Assembly: GCF_019236175.1 (NCBI RefSeq)
Contig: NZ_JAFAJM010000019.1
Coordinates: forward strand, 310,001-374,000
DNA from: Chryseobacterium sp.
Lineage (GTDB): Bacteria > Bacteroidota > Bacteroidia > Flavobacteriales > Weeksellaceae
Direction: 5' to 3'
Length of the DNA: 64,000 nucleotides
Numbering within the stretch: position 1 is the stretch's first letter; every line of letters starts with the position of its first letter. Positions 8,714 to 16,298 of the stretch are shown one piece after another. Under the pieces are notes generated by a model, which had not been told where the DNA came from, did no database searches, and saw nothing but the letters and a program-made list of their open reading frames with translations. Made by a program: the position numbers and the translations under genes.

Positions 8714-9955
8714 TTAATAGAAAATTTTTGTTTGTACTAATTGATTAAGATCTTCTGCCGACTGCATAACCCCATTTTTCATATCATATATCTGTAAAAC
8801 TGAAGTTCTATAGCTGTCCATAAAGTCTGTAAATTCGATAAGGGTTACATTACCTTTTCTAAAATTACTTAACATACCTTCATAAACAAGCTCCATATTT
8901 TTTACATCCGTAGCTTTTACATCTGACAGCAATTCAAACTGTGCTTTCCATGTTTTATAGGCTGATTGGACTTTTGTTTCCAGTGTTAATTTCTGAAAGT
9001 CAGCATTTTTTTGATTCTGTTGTATTGCATAGTTTGCTTTTACAACATTTCCCTGATTGATTCTCCATAAAGGAAGAGGAATTCCGACTGTCATATTGGC
9101 TTCGTTAGCAAAAGTACCTCCCGCCTGATCCCATGCAACTCCCAGGTTAAGATCCGGTACATTTAAAGATTTCTGCCATTGTGCAAACAGTTTACTGTTG
9201 TCTATTAATTTTAAATTATATTGATAATCTGCATTATGCTCCAGGGCTCTTTTTTTCAATTCTTCTTCATCACCAAATGGCTGTGCATCGAGTATTTCTT
9301 TAACTTCTGATTCAGTAATATGAGGTTCTATATCATCGGTTATCCCGGTAAGTACTTTCAGATTCTGCTCAAAATCAAGAATATTTTTATTGATATCCAG
9401 CTTATCCTGATTCAGTTGAATAACAAGACTCTGTAATCTTACCACATCCTTAAGAGATACATTACCTTTTGAAGACTGTACCCGATAAGCACTTAAAAGA
9501 TCATTCATATACAACAACTGCTTATTGGTATTTTCAAGCTTAAGCTTTTCGTAATAAAGGCTGAAGTAAGTGGTATGAAGCTGGGCTCTGAGATCCACCA
9601 GAAGTTGAGAAAATTGCAGCTGGGCTAATTCTTTATTCGATTTTGCAAATGCAATCTCATTTTTCTTTTTCCCACCCATGTAAATGAGCTGCGTAATACC
9701 GGCTCCTTTTGAATGTCCGATATCAAACAGCTTTTTCCCTTCGGGATTATAGGCATTAAATTGTCCGCTTAACTGGGGAAGATCCCAGATTTTAGCCTGC
9801 ATAATATCAGCATCTGCCATATTGATATTGTATTGCTGTGCAAGCAGCTGGAGATTGTTCTTCTGGAATGCCTCTTCACACTCCAAAAGCGACATTTGCT
9901 GTTGTGCCGCCATGAATGAGGAAATAGCCAAAAACAACACTGCAATTCTGTTCAT
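8714..9955 (-). CDS. TolC-family outer-membrane efflux channel
   Basis: This is the outer-membrane exit duct of the metal exporter (CzcC/CusC role). The 413-residue protein has a signal peptide (MNRIAVLFLAISSFMAAQ) and long alpha-helical, Gln- and Leu-rich segments in two repeats typical of outer-membrane efflux proteins, with the PLPLWRINQGNVVKANYAI segment near residue 290 that is common in CzcC-like members. It is the first gene of the channel-adaptor-pump operon, so the promoter should lie in the 223-bp gap upstream, which also separates it from the two-component genes. Confidence 0.92.
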   Translation of the reverse strand: MNRIAVLFLAISSFMAAQQQMSLLECEEAFQKNNLQLLAQQYNINMADADIMQAKIWDLPQLSGQFNAYNPEGKKLFDIGHSKGAGITQLIYMGGKKKNEIAFAKSNKELAQLQFSQLLVDLRAQLHTTYFSLYYEKLKLENTNKQLLYMNDLLSAYRVQSSKGNVSLKDVVRLQSLVIQLNQDKLDINKNILDFEQNLKVLTGITDDIEPHITESEVKEILDAQPFGDEEELKKRALEHNADYQYNLKLIDNSKLFAQWQKSLNVPDLNLGVAWDQAGGTFANEANMTVGIPLPLWRINQGNVVKANYAIQQNQKNADFQKLTLETKVQSAYKTWKAQFELLSDVKATDVKNMELVYEGMLSNFRKGNVTLIEFTDFMDSYRTSVLQIYDMKNGVMQSAEDLNQLVQTKIFY

Positions 9956-9970
9956 TATTTTTTCTTTTTA

Positions 9971-9996
9971 AATTACAAAATTGCTTTGATGTAATT
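9971..9996. promoter_or_regulatory. Inverted repeat upstream of the efflux operon
   Basis: The sequence contains AATTACA and TGTAATT as perfect 7-bp arms around a 12-base spacer. It ends 16 bp upstream of the TolC-like start. It could be an operator for the adjacent response regulator, but no second copy was found to support this. Confidence 0.3.
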
Positions 9997-10178
9997 AAAA
10001 GAAACTTAAAGGCTTATTAAAAAAAAATTAAAATCCCTTTAAATACGAATATTATAAAAGGATTCCAGCAAAAAATAAAACAAAATTTTTCTCTGTTTGT
10101 TGAATTTTTATCTTAAAAATTAATGTAGTATTTAACGAAAAAACTACAGTACATTGAGTAAATGCACCGGTAACAGGG

Positions 10179-11543
10179 CTATTTCTTAAAAATAACGCTA
10201 AATTTATTTAGATATTCGTCAGGAGAAGAGTATAAAATATCAGCATCATGATACTCAAGAATTCTTTTAACGATGCGAAGTCCCAGCCCTGATCCTGATA
10301 TATTCTGAGCATTATTTCCTCTTGTAAAAGCTTCAAATAATTTAGATTGTTCCCCTTCCGGAATAGTATCTCCATGAGAGATGACATCTATAGTAAGACA
10401 ATCATTGGTCTCCGTAATCAAAACCCTTATTTCAACATCATCGGAATAGACTGCTGCATTTTTGAATAAATTAATGAAAACAATCACCATCAAAGACTGA
10501 ATTCCGCTTATCGTCAAAAAAGCATTTTCAGAAGTCTCCTCAGTAATTAAAAAATCCAGCTTTAAGTCCGGGTAACTTTTTTCTACGGCTTCAAAAGCTT
10601 CAAAAATAACTTCATCAATTCTCACCTCTTCATAAATACTCTGAATATTCTCTTTATCAAATTTAGTAAGCAACAGCAAAGAGTTTGTTAAATCGGACAA
10701 CTGATACACATCTCTCTGAATTTGCTCCAGTGCCGATAATGTTTTGGGAGAATGTTCCTCAAATTTAATCAGGTTTTCCAATTGGAAGGCCATTCTCGTA
10801 ATAGGTGTTCTGATTTCATGAGAAGCACTTGCCGTAAAGTCTTTCTGCGACTGAAAAACATCATTTAATCTTCCAATCATCGTATTGAACGATTTGGCTA
10901 AAACACTTACCTCGTCATTAGATTGCTGAACAGGAATTTGTGTTGTCAGCTTATGAGCCGTTACTTCTGAAATCTCCTGATTCAGATCTTCCAGCGGACG
11001 AAGAAATTTTTCTACAAAATAATAACTGAAAAAACCAATCAGAAGCGTGCTCATGACATAAGCCAGAATCAAAAGATATTTAAGATATACCAGTTTCGAT
11101 TTCCCATTCGTATCAAAAGCACTGGTCAGAATATAATAATTTTCCCCGTTAATATTCCGTAACGCTGCGTAGATCTCCGGAACCGTCTTCTCTGTATAGA
11201 TGATTTTTTTCTTATCCAGTTCATTAAGCATCAAAGTATCCCAGCTTACATTCTTATCTTTAATCGTACTATAGATCAGTTCTTTCTTATTATTGAAAAT
11301 TAATATTTTCTCATTCAAAAGAATGTTATCTGAGTTTTCATTAAAAAAAACAGGAGCTTCTTCTTCAAAATCTTTAGACTTTGAAATAAAATGAGTGGTA
11401 AATTCAAGACGCTGCCTGAATCTTTCCTTAAACTCATCTCTTCTGAAATCATTGAAAGATAAATAAATCACCGCCATTACCATTCCAAAAAGCAATGAAA
11501 AGGCAATACTGATCGTTAAAGCAATCTTTCTTTTTAAAGACAT
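10179..11543 (-). CDS. Two-component sensor histidine kinase (metal-responsive, CusS-like by context)
   Basis: This inner-membrane kinase has 454 residues. It has a membrane helix near 7-29, a periplasmic sensor of about 120 residues, a second helix near 150-175, a HAMP linker, the H-box SASHEIRTPITRM with the phosphorylated His near 239, and an ATPase domain with the G-box GSGLGLRIVKRIL near 415. Its ATG follows the response-regulator stop with no gap, so the two are translationally coupled. The position just upstream of a metal efflux operon suggests it senses a metal cation; that is inference from context. Confidence 0.93.
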   Translation of the reverse strand: MSLKRKIALTISIAFSLLFGMVMAVIYLSFNDFRRDEFKERFRQRLEFTTHFISKSKDFEEEAPVFFNENSDNILLNEKILIFNNKKELIYSTIKDKNVSWDTLMLNELDKKKIIYTEKTVPEIYAALRNINGENYYILTSAFDTNGKSKLVYLKYLLILAYVMSTLLIGFFSYYFVEKFLRPLEDLNQEISEVTAHKLTTQIPVQQSNDEVSVLAKSFNTMIGRLNDVFQSQKDFTASASHEIRTPITRMAFQLENLIKFEEHSPKTLSALEQIQRDVYQLSDLTNSLLLLTKFDKENIQSIYEEVRIDEVIFEAFEAVEKSYPDLKLDFLITEETSENAFLTISGIQSLMVIVFINLFKNAAVYSDDVEIRVLITETNDCLTIDVISHGDTIPEGEQSKLFEAFTRGNNAQNISGSGLGLRIVKRILEYHDADILYSSPDEYLNKFSVIFKK

Positions 11544-12224
11544 TTATAAAGGACTTAAGTAATATCCGAATCCGGAACGTGTGTGGATCAGTTTTATTTT
11601 AAAATCTTTATCAATCTTTTTTCTAAGGAAATTAATATAAACCTCTACCGTATTGGTATTCGTATTAAAGTTATGCTCCCAGACATGTTCCGTAATCTGC
11701 TGTTTGGAAACAGTTCTTCCCTGCGCTTCTGCCAGATAAACCAACAGTTGAAATTCTTTTAAGGTTAGGGTAATCTCATTTCCTCCCCGATATACCTTTT
11801 GTTCTGTTTTATTGATAATAAGGTCATCAATTCTGATAATATCCTGATCCGAAGTATCAGAAGGTGCTTTTCTTCTTAATAATGAATTAATTCTTAAAAG
11901 GAGTTCTTCAAACTGGAAAGGTTTCACAAGATAATCATCTGCAAGCCTTGTAAAGGCATCCTTTTTATCTGACAGATCTCCGTAAGCTGAAATGATGATG
12001 ATAGGCGTATTTTTATCAAAAGAACGAATGGTCTGGCAAACATCCAGTCCGTTTATTTTCGGGACATTAATATCCAGTAGATACAGATCATATGTATTGT
12101 TTTTAATCTGGCGAAGAAAAGTTTCTCCGTCATAGATTTTATCACAATTAAAGGTATTGGATTCTAAAAATCTGCAAAGTTCTGCCGAAAGAATGAGATC
12201 GTCTTCTAATAAAAGAATATTCAT
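11544..12224 (-). CDS. OmpR/PhoB-type response regulator (CusR-like by context)
   Basis: This 226-residue regulator has a receiver domain with the acidic pair LLLEDD (residues 4-9), the phospho-acceptor in DLYLLDINVP (near residue 51) and the Lys of DDYLVKPF (near 101). A winged-helix DNA-binding domain follows (LTLKEFQLLVYLAEAQGR, and HTRSGFGYYL at the end). The ATG at 12224 is used; a TTG one codon upstream is less likely. It is the first gene of a regulator-kinase pair upstream of the efflux operon, which it probably activates. Confidence 0.94.
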   Translation of the reverse strand: MNILLLEDDLILSAELCRFLESNTFNCDKIYDGETFLRQIKNNTYDLYLLDINVPKINGLDVCQTIRSFDKNTPIIIISAYGDLSDKKDAFTRLADDYLVKPFQFEELLLRINSLLRRKAPSDTSDQDIIRIDDLIINKTEQKVYRGGNEITLTLKEFQLLVYLAEAQGRTVSKQQITEHVWEHNFNTNTNTVEVYINFLRKKIDKDFKIKLIHTRSGFGYYLSPL

Positions 12225-12431
12225 CAAAAATATATTTTATACGAATTTAGCAATTTTTTCATGATGCTCCAAGATGGTTGATCTTTTTACCTTGTAAGCT
12301 TTGTCATACTATGCATCCCTGAGTCGCATGCCATTCCTATCTTATATTATTTAAAAAAGGTAGAAAACCTTATTTTATAATGGTCACCGATTAACGGAAA
12401 ACTGACTGGATACGTAAAAGAATGTTGAGAT

Positions 12432-12460
12432 AAAAAAAATTCCCGAAAGAAATTCGGGAG
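12432..12460 (-). terminator. Terminator of the tRNA array
   Basis: On the minus strand CCCGAA...TTCGGG forms a stem followed by AATTTTTTTT. It lies 8 bases beyond the last tRNA (Thr-GGT), so the tRNA transcript ends here and does not continue into the regulator and efflux genes. Confidence 0.85.
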
Positions 12461-12467
12461 AATCGAG

Positions 12468-12539
12468 AGCCAACTACGGGACTTGAACCCGTGACCTCTT
12501 CCTTACCAAGGAAGCACTCTACCGCTGAGCTAAGTCGGC
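12468..12539 (-). tRNA. tRNA-Thr (anticodon GGT)
   Basis: The minus strand has acceptor stem GCCGACT/AGTTGGC, anticodon stem CTTCC/GGAAG and loop TTGGTAA, giving GGT. CCA is not encoded. It is the last gene of the seven-tRNA array and the only one in a single copy. Confidence 0.96.
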
Positions 12540-12579
12540 ATTAATTAAAAAAATCACACTGAATAGCATGATTTTTTTG

Positions 12580-12652
12580 AGCGGAAGACGGGGGTCGAAC
12601 CCGCGACATTCAGCTTGGAAGGCTGACGCTCTACCAACTGAGCTACTTCCGC
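12580..12652 (-). tRNA. tRNA-Gly (anticodon TCC), copy 2
   Basis: The acceptor stem is GCGGAAG/CTTCCGC and the anticodon stem TCAGC/GCTGA has loop CTTCCAA, giving TCC. It is identical to the copy at 13002-13074. A consensus promoter lies just upstream at 12687-12717. Confidence 0.96.
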
Positions 12653-12686
12653 AATTTTGTTTCCAAAATTATTGGTAAACGCTGTG

Positions 12687-12717
12687 CAAAACTAATAAAA
12701 GTTTTTTAATTTTGCAA
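12687..12717 (-). promoter_or_regulatory. Internal promoter before tRNA-Gly copy 2
   Basis: On the minus strand TTG, 20 bases, then TAGTTTTG matches the Bacteroidota -33/-7 pattern (TTG or TTTG, 19-20 bases, TAnnTTTG). It lies in the Tyr-Gly spacer and is conserved in the duplicate unit. Confidence 0.6.
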
Positions 12718-12736
12718 GTTTTTTTAATATAAAATG

Positions 12737-12817
12737 TGGGGAGAGCAGGATTCGAACCTACGAAGCCGAAGCAACTGAGTTACAGTCAGTCCCATTTAGC
12801 CACTCTGGAATCTCCCC
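12737..12817 (-). tRNA. tRNA-Tyr (anticodon GTA), copy 2
   Basis: This is a class II tRNA of 81 nt with a long variable arm, acceptor stem GGGGAGA/TCTCCCC, and an anticodon loop containing GTA inside ACTGACTGTAACTCAGT. It is identical to 13162-13242. Confidence 0.96.
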
Positions 12818-12837
12818 TCATGTTTATATTAAAATGG

Positions 12838-12911
12838 AGCCTCCAGAGGGATTCGAACCCACGACCCCGAGATTACAAATCACGTGCTCTGGCCAACTGA
12901 GCTATGGAGGC
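12838..12911 (-). tRNA. tRNA-Thr (anticodon TGT), copy 2
   Basis: The acceptor stem is GCCTCCA/TGGAGGC and the anticodon loop TTTGTAA gives TGT. The three bases after the discriminator read CCA. The anticodon stem and T stem each contain one T-T mismatch, and both copies share them. Identical to 13261-13334. Confidence 0.93.
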
Positions 12912-13001
12912 ATTTTAATAATTTGACTGAAACTGATCGAGAAACGCTACTCTACATATTTCAGTGTTAAAAAAAATCACTTTTAAATCAGTAATTTTCT
13001 G

Positions 13002-13074
13002 AGCGGAAGACGGGGGTCGAACCCGCGACATTCAGCTTGGAAGGCTGACGCTCTACCAACTGAGCTACTTCCGC
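13002..13074 (-). tRNA. tRNA-Gly (anticodon TCC), copy 1
   Basis: Same sequence as the copy at 12580-12652, with acceptor stem GCGGAAG/CTTCCGC and anticodon TCC. It is the third gene of the first Thr-Tyr-Gly unit. Confidence 0.96.
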
Positions 13075-13108
13075 AATTTTGTTTCCAAAACCATTGGTAA
13101 ACGCTGTG

Positions 13109-13139
13109 CAAAACTAAGAATAATTATTTAATCCTGCAA
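13109..13139 (-). promoter_or_regulatory. Internal promoter before tRNA-Gly copy 1
   Basis: The minus strand reads TTG, a 20-base spacer, then TAGTTTTG, as in the other copy of the repeat although much of the spacer has diverged. Conservation of only the boxes and spacing suggests function. Confidence 0.6.
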
Positions 13140-13161
13140 GTTTTTTTTCATAATATAAATG

Positions 13162-13242
13162 TGGGGAGAGCAGGATTCGAACCTACGAAGCCGAAGCAAC
13201 TGAGTTACAGTCAGTCCCATTTAGCCACTCTGGAATCTCCCC
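13162..13242 (-). tRNA. tRNA-Tyr (anticodon GTA), copy 1
   Basis: An 81-nt class II tRNA, identical to 12737-12817, with acceptor stem GGGGAGA/TCTCCCC and anticodon GTA. Second gene of the first unit. Confidence 0.96.
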
Positions 13243-13260
13243 TCTATTTATATTAATTGG

Positions 13261-13334
13261 AGCCTCCAGAGGGATTCGAACCCACGACCCCGAGATTACA
13301 AATCACGTGCTCTGGCCAACTGAGCTATGGAGGC
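13261..13334 (-). tRNA. tRNA-Thr (anticodon TGT), copy 1
   Basis: First gene of the array, identical to 12838-12911, with anticodon TGT and a CCA following the discriminator base. It is about 40 bp downstream of the array promoter. Confidence 0.93.
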
Positions 13335-13380
13335 AAATTAAAAAAGAATTCAAAAGATCGCTGTTCCTTTTTTGCGAGTG

Positions 13381-13412
13381 CAAATATAGAACGGATTTTT
13401 TGAATTCTCAAA
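13381..13412 (-). promoter_or_regulatory. Main promoter of the tRNA array
   Basis: The minus strand reads TTTG, exactly 20 bases, then TATATTTG, a full match to the Bacteroidota housekeeping promoter. It lies between hpf and the first tRNA-Thr. Confidence 0.75.
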
Positions 13413-13442
13413 TTTTTTATAAACTTTTTTTAAACTTTTTTT

Positions 13443-13733
13443 CTAAGCCATTTCTTTTTTCTTGATTAGTAGCTTTTTAGCAGTATCAACACAAAGGTCC
13501 AGACTTTCCTCAAAACTTGCAGAGGTCTTCTTTACTACAATATCATCTCCCGGAACCGCTAAAATAATCTCGGCCGTTTTGTTCGCTTTATCCGCATTAT
13601 TTTCTACTTTTAAAAAAACTTTACACTCCTGAATTTTATCATAGAAGGTATCAAGTTTACTTACTTTTTTGTCGATGTGTGATTCTAGTGGTTCGTGTGG
13701 AGTTAAACCAATTGATTGTACTGAAATCTTCAT
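13443..13733 (-). CDS. hpf: Ribosome hibernation-promoting factor, short form (HPF/RaiA family)
   Basis: This protein binds the small ribosomal subunit in slow growth and shuts ribosomes down. The 96-residue length is that of the short form without the C-terminal dimerisation domain. The start MKISVQSIGLTPHEPLESHIDKK and the later FLKVENNADKANKTAEI give the conserved beta-alpha-beta pattern of the family. Its ATG overlaps the end of the Xer gene by 4 bp (ATGA), indicating translational coupling. The tRNA array lies downstream. Confidence 0.9.
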   Translation of the reverse strand: MKISVQSIGLTPHEPLESHIDKKVSKLDTFYDKIQECKVFLKVENNADKANKTAEIILAVPGDDIVVKKTSASFEESLDLCVDTAKKLLIKKKEMA

Positions 13734-14617
13734 AATTCTTCTTTTTTTGATGCTCGAGGGTGAGCTTGATTAAACACTTTTTTCAATTGTTCAATATTGG
13801 CATTCGTATAGACCTGAGTACTGGCAAGACTGGAATGCCCTAATATTTTTTTTACTTTGGAGATCTCCGCCCCATTGTCCAACACATGAGTTGCAAAACT
13901 ATGCCGAAGGATATGAGGACTTTTTTTTTCCTTTGTTGTTATAAGACTAAGGTACTTATTAACTACCACATAAACAAATTTTTCATTGAGTTTTTTCCCT
14001 TTCTTATTGACAAAAAAATACGTATCGAATTCTGTCTGCGGATTTCTTATTTCCAAATAACTTCTGAGAATTCCCGACAGGTCTTCAGAGATAGGAACTA
14101 CCCTTTCTTTGTTCCCTTTCCCGATCACTTTCAATTCATTTCCGTATAAGTCAACATTCTCAAATATCAGGCCACAAAGCTCAGCTTTTCGTATACCAGT
14201 CTGATAAAGCACCTCTATAATACATTTTTCAAGAATATCATGGCGTTGTTCAAAGATACGCTCACTAAGATCTGCCATTTCTTCTTTAGACATAGGAATC
14301 TGTTTTTCAGGATAAAACTTCAGCGAAGAGACTCCTTCCACAGGAGAAACCTTAATCTCCCCTATCTTTAAAAGAAAAAGAAAAAAACTGCGGAGTGAGG
14401 ACAATTTCCTGTTGATACTTCTTTTTGAAATCCCTTTCTCACTCAAATCAACAATGAAATTCCGTATTATTTTTTTATCCGCTTTCGAAATATCTTCTGA
14501 CGACTCTGTTTTCAGATAGAAACAGGAAAAGTCATCAAGGTCTTTTTTATAGCTTGTAACGGTATGAGGCGAATACCTCTTCTCGAACTGTAAATATTCT
14601 ATAAATTTATTTAACAT
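13730..14617 (-). CDS. XerC/XerD-like tyrosine recombinase
   Basis: This is a site-specific recombinase of 295 residues, the normal length for XerC/D. An N-terminal SAM-like domain (FIEYLQFEKRYSPHTVTSYKKDL) precedes a catalytic domain with Arg in TGIRKAEL (about 167), the Lys hairpin KGNKERVVP, HILRH (about 240), GHSSLASTQVY with the nucleophilic Tyr near 271. All catalytic residues are present. It is cotranscribed with hpf, with rpsU and a hairpin upstream, and no integron or phage feature is nearby, so a chromosome-dimer resolution role is likely. C versus D cannot be decided here. Confidence 0.9.
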   Translation of the reverse strand: MLNKFIEYLQFEKRYSPHTVTSYKKDLDDFSCFYLKTESSEDISKADKKIIRNFIVDLSEKGISKRSINRKLSSLRSFFLFLLKIGEIKVSPVEGVSSLKFYPEKQIPMSKEEMADLSERIFEQRHDILEKCIIEVLYQTGIRKAELCGLIFENVDLYGNELKVIGKGNKERVVPISEDLSGILRSYLEIRNPQTEFDTYFFVNKKGKKLNEKFVYVVVNKYLSLITTKEKKSPHILRHSFATHVLDNGAEISKVKKILGHSSLASTQVYTNANIEQLKKVFNQAHPRASKKEEL

Positions 14618-14631
14618 ATCCCGTATAAAAA

Positions 14632-14673
14632 CAAAAATTCACTTCTCAAATATACGTATTTAAGAAGTGAATT
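14632..14673 (-). terminator. Hairpin terminator after rpsU
   Basis: AATTCACTTCT pairs with AGAAGTGAATT over an AT-rich loop, followed on the minus strand by a T-rich tail. It separates rpsU from the Xer-hpf pair, so it may act as a terminator or attenuator. Confidence 0.65.
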
Positions 14674-14695
14674 AATATGTGTTTAAGAAAAATTC

Positions 14696-14893
14696 TTAAG
14701 CCTGCTCCTCTTTGCTAAGCGCTCTTTGCTTGTAAGCCGCTTTTAGTCTGGCTTGTCTTAACGTTACAGAAGGCTTGATAAACTGTTGTCTTGATCTTAA
14801 TTGACGAACTGTACCAGTTTTATCAAATTTTCTTTTATATTTTTTTAATGCTCTGTCGATGGATTCACCATCTTTTACTGGAATTATTAACAT
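14696..14893 (-). CDS. rpsU: 30S ribosomal protein S21
   Basis: A 65-residue basic protein of the small subunit, with the typical start MLIIPVKDGESIDRALKKYKR and a strongly basic C-terminal half. In Bacteroidota S21 has been linked to sequestering the anti-Shine-Dalgarno end of 16S rRNA; that is family knowledge, not visible here. It has its own consensus promoter upstream and a hairpin downstream. Confidence 0.95.
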   Translation of the reverse strand: MLIIPVKDGESIDRALKKYKRKFDKTGTVRQLRSRQQFIKPSVTLRQARLKAAYKQRALSKEEQA

Positions 14894-14916
14894 ACTTTAC
14901 ATCTCATTTTGGATTG

Positions 14917-14947
14917 CAAAACTAAACATTTTTTATGACAACACAAA
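14917..14947 (-). promoter_or_regulatory. rpsU promoter
   Basis: The minus strand reads TTTG, 19 bases, then TAGTTTTG, both boxes exact. It lies about 25 bp upstream of the rpsU ATG. Confidence 0.7.
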
Positions 14948-15138
14948 ATATATTACCACAAACAATGACCACACTCCCCTTTCTCATCTCAAAAACTTAC
15001 TATTTACGGGAGTTAACGCCCATATTATTTTTTATCCACAATCATTGAATATGCTCCCCCGATACTTCAGTCTCATATTTTCGACACAGTTTTCCGGACA
15101 AAAAACAGGTATATTAATGATATGTAAACAAAAAGCAT

Positions 15139-15146
15139 TATCTTTG
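15139..15146 (+). promoter_or_regulatory. tmRNA promoter -7 box (TATCTTTG)
   Basis: TATCTTTG matches TAnnTTTG and lies 16 bp before the mature 5' end of tmRNA, consistent with a short leader removed by RNase P. No clear TTTG is seen at the -33 distance. Confidence 0.6.
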
Positions 15147-15162
15147 CATCCACTTTATTCAT

Positions 15163-15561
15163 GGGGTTGACTGGTTTCGACAGCAAGACCAATGGGTAAG
15201 TAAGCATGCAGAGAACCGTAGCGCGATCTCTATAATCCCTTGCTACAAAATTTTAACTGGCAACGAAGAGTTCGCTCTTGCAGCTTAATATCGAAGTATA
15301 GTAGATAAAGCGTTTTCCCGAAGATTTCAGTAGGGAAGCAAGATATTCCACAAATGCTCTATTCTGCGGCGTTTGATCCTGGGATATAGGAATGCGGAAA
15401 TAAGGCTTTAGAAACTTCGGCTAAAGCTCGAAAACCTTAGAAGATAAGCTGGAAGTTGGGTGTCTGCTCTCTGCTTTCAGTCGAAAACCAATAGCAGAAT
15501 AAGCATGTAGAAATCTTATGTATTGCTTGTTTGGACGAGGGTTCGAATCCCTCCAACTCCA
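15163..15561 (+). ncRNA. ssrA: Transfer-messenger RNA (tmRNA)
   Basis: tmRNA rescues stalled ribosomes and tags their products for proteolysis. The 5' end GGGGTTGACTGGTTTCGACAG and the 3' end GGTTCGAATCCCTCCAACTCCA form the tRNA-like domain with acceptor stem GGGGTTG/CAACTCC. The tag frame reads GGC AAC GAA GAG TTC GCT CTT GCA GCT TAA at 15259-15288, giving GNEEFALAA, with the usual ALAA end. The length is about 399 nt. CCA is not encoded. A terminator follows at once. Confidence 0.96.
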
Positions 15562-15570
15562 CTCAATACA

Positions 15571-15603
15571 AAAACCACTGAAAAATTTCAGTGGTTTTTT
15601 ATT
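15571..15603. terminator. Bidirectional terminator between tmRNA and the FMN reductase gene
   Basis: AAAACCACTGAAA and TTTCAGTGGTTTT form a perfect stem with A and T runs on the two sides, so it can end both the plus-strand tmRNA and the converging minus-strand reductase transcript. Confidence 0.85.
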
Positions 15604-15616
15604 TATTATTTTCCGG

Positions 15617-16171
15617 CTATTTATTTTTCCTAAACCATTCTATATAAGCACCAATGGCTTTCTGAAGAAAATCTTTCACGTCCTGATCTTTTAAATTCCC
15701 CTGATCATCCCACACTTTATCAATATGCGGGAGATATACCTCAGGTTGCTGCATGGCCGGAATATTGAGAAAAACAAGACTTTGTCTTAAATGATGATTA
15801 GCCCCAAAGGCAGAAAGATTCCCCGGCGAATTACTGAATACAGCTCCCGGCTTTCCGTTCCATACACTTTTTCCTGCCGGTCTTGAACCGATATCCAGTG
15901 CATTTTTAAGAGCTGCAGGAACGGACCTGTTGTGTTCCGGGGTGATAAAAATAACACCCTCAATATTTTTAATTTTATTTCTGAATTTCACATAAGATTC
16001 AGGAACAGCATTATCATCATCAAAATCCTGATTGTACACCGGTAAGTCATCAATGGAAATTATTTTAAATTCAAAACCCTCAGGCGCCATGGATACCAGT
16101 GCTTTTGCAATCTTTTTTGAAAAAGATTCCCTGCGTAAGCTTCCCGCGATAAGTCCGATTACCTTATTCAT
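15617..16171 (-). CDS. NADPH-dependent FMN reductase family protein
   Basis: This is a 184-residue flavodoxin-fold oxidoreductase. The FMN phosphate loop GSLRRESFSKKIAKAL is at residues 11-26. The FMN-binding segment TPEHNRSVPAALKNALD is at about residues 97-113, followed by SNSPGNLSAFG. These are hallmarks of the ArsH/ChrR/azoreductase-like group that reduces quinones, chromate or azo dyes with NAD(P)H. The physiological substrate is unknown. It stands alone, convergent with tmRNA. Confidence 0.88.
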   Translation of the reverse strand: MNKVIGLIAGSLRRESFSKKIAKALVSMAPEGFEFKIISIDDLPVYNQDFDDDNAVPESYVKFRNKIKNIEGVIFITPEHNRSVPAALKNALDIGSRPAGKSVWNGKPGAVFSNSPGNLSAFGANHHLRQSLVFLNIPAMQQPEVYLPHIDKVWDDQGNLKDQDVKDFLQKAIGAYIEWFRKNK

Positions 16172-16298
16172 AATAATAGTATTTAAGTGATTATATGAAT
16201 CAACAGCAAAAACAATGCGGAAATAATTTTAATGAATAATAAGTATCACAATTTCCATACGTTACAATAAATAATTAATTTTATCCAAAATTTACATC

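Larger units (their letters stand above)
12580..13334 (-). repeat. Tandem duplication of a tRNA-Thr/Tyr/Gly unit (two copies, period about 423 bp)
   Basis: Two copies of Thr(TGT)-Tyr(GTA)-Gly(TCC) lie head to tail. Offsets between matching genes are 423, 425 and 422 bp. The tRNAs match exactly by eye, and the Tyr-Gly spacer is recognisably the same in both copies (it keeps CCAAAA, ATTGGTAAACGCTGTGC and CAAAACTA), with scattered differences. This shows a duplication old enough for spacers, but not tRNAs, to drift. Confidence 0.9.

Noticed and set aside
12468..13334. The repeats here as a CRISPR array
   Set aside because: The period is about 423 bp and the repeated units are tRNA genes; there are no short regular repeats with unique spacers in the window.
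13730..14617. The tyrosine recombinase as a phage or integron integrase
   Set aside because: Its length, its neighbours rpsU and hpf, and the absence of phage genes, attachment repeats or gene cassettes favour a Xer housekeeping role.
14859..15170. Plus-strand frame of 103 codons between rpsU and ssrA
   Set aside because: It overlaps the rpsU promoter, the tmRNA promoter and the tmRNA 5' end; composition looks noncoding.
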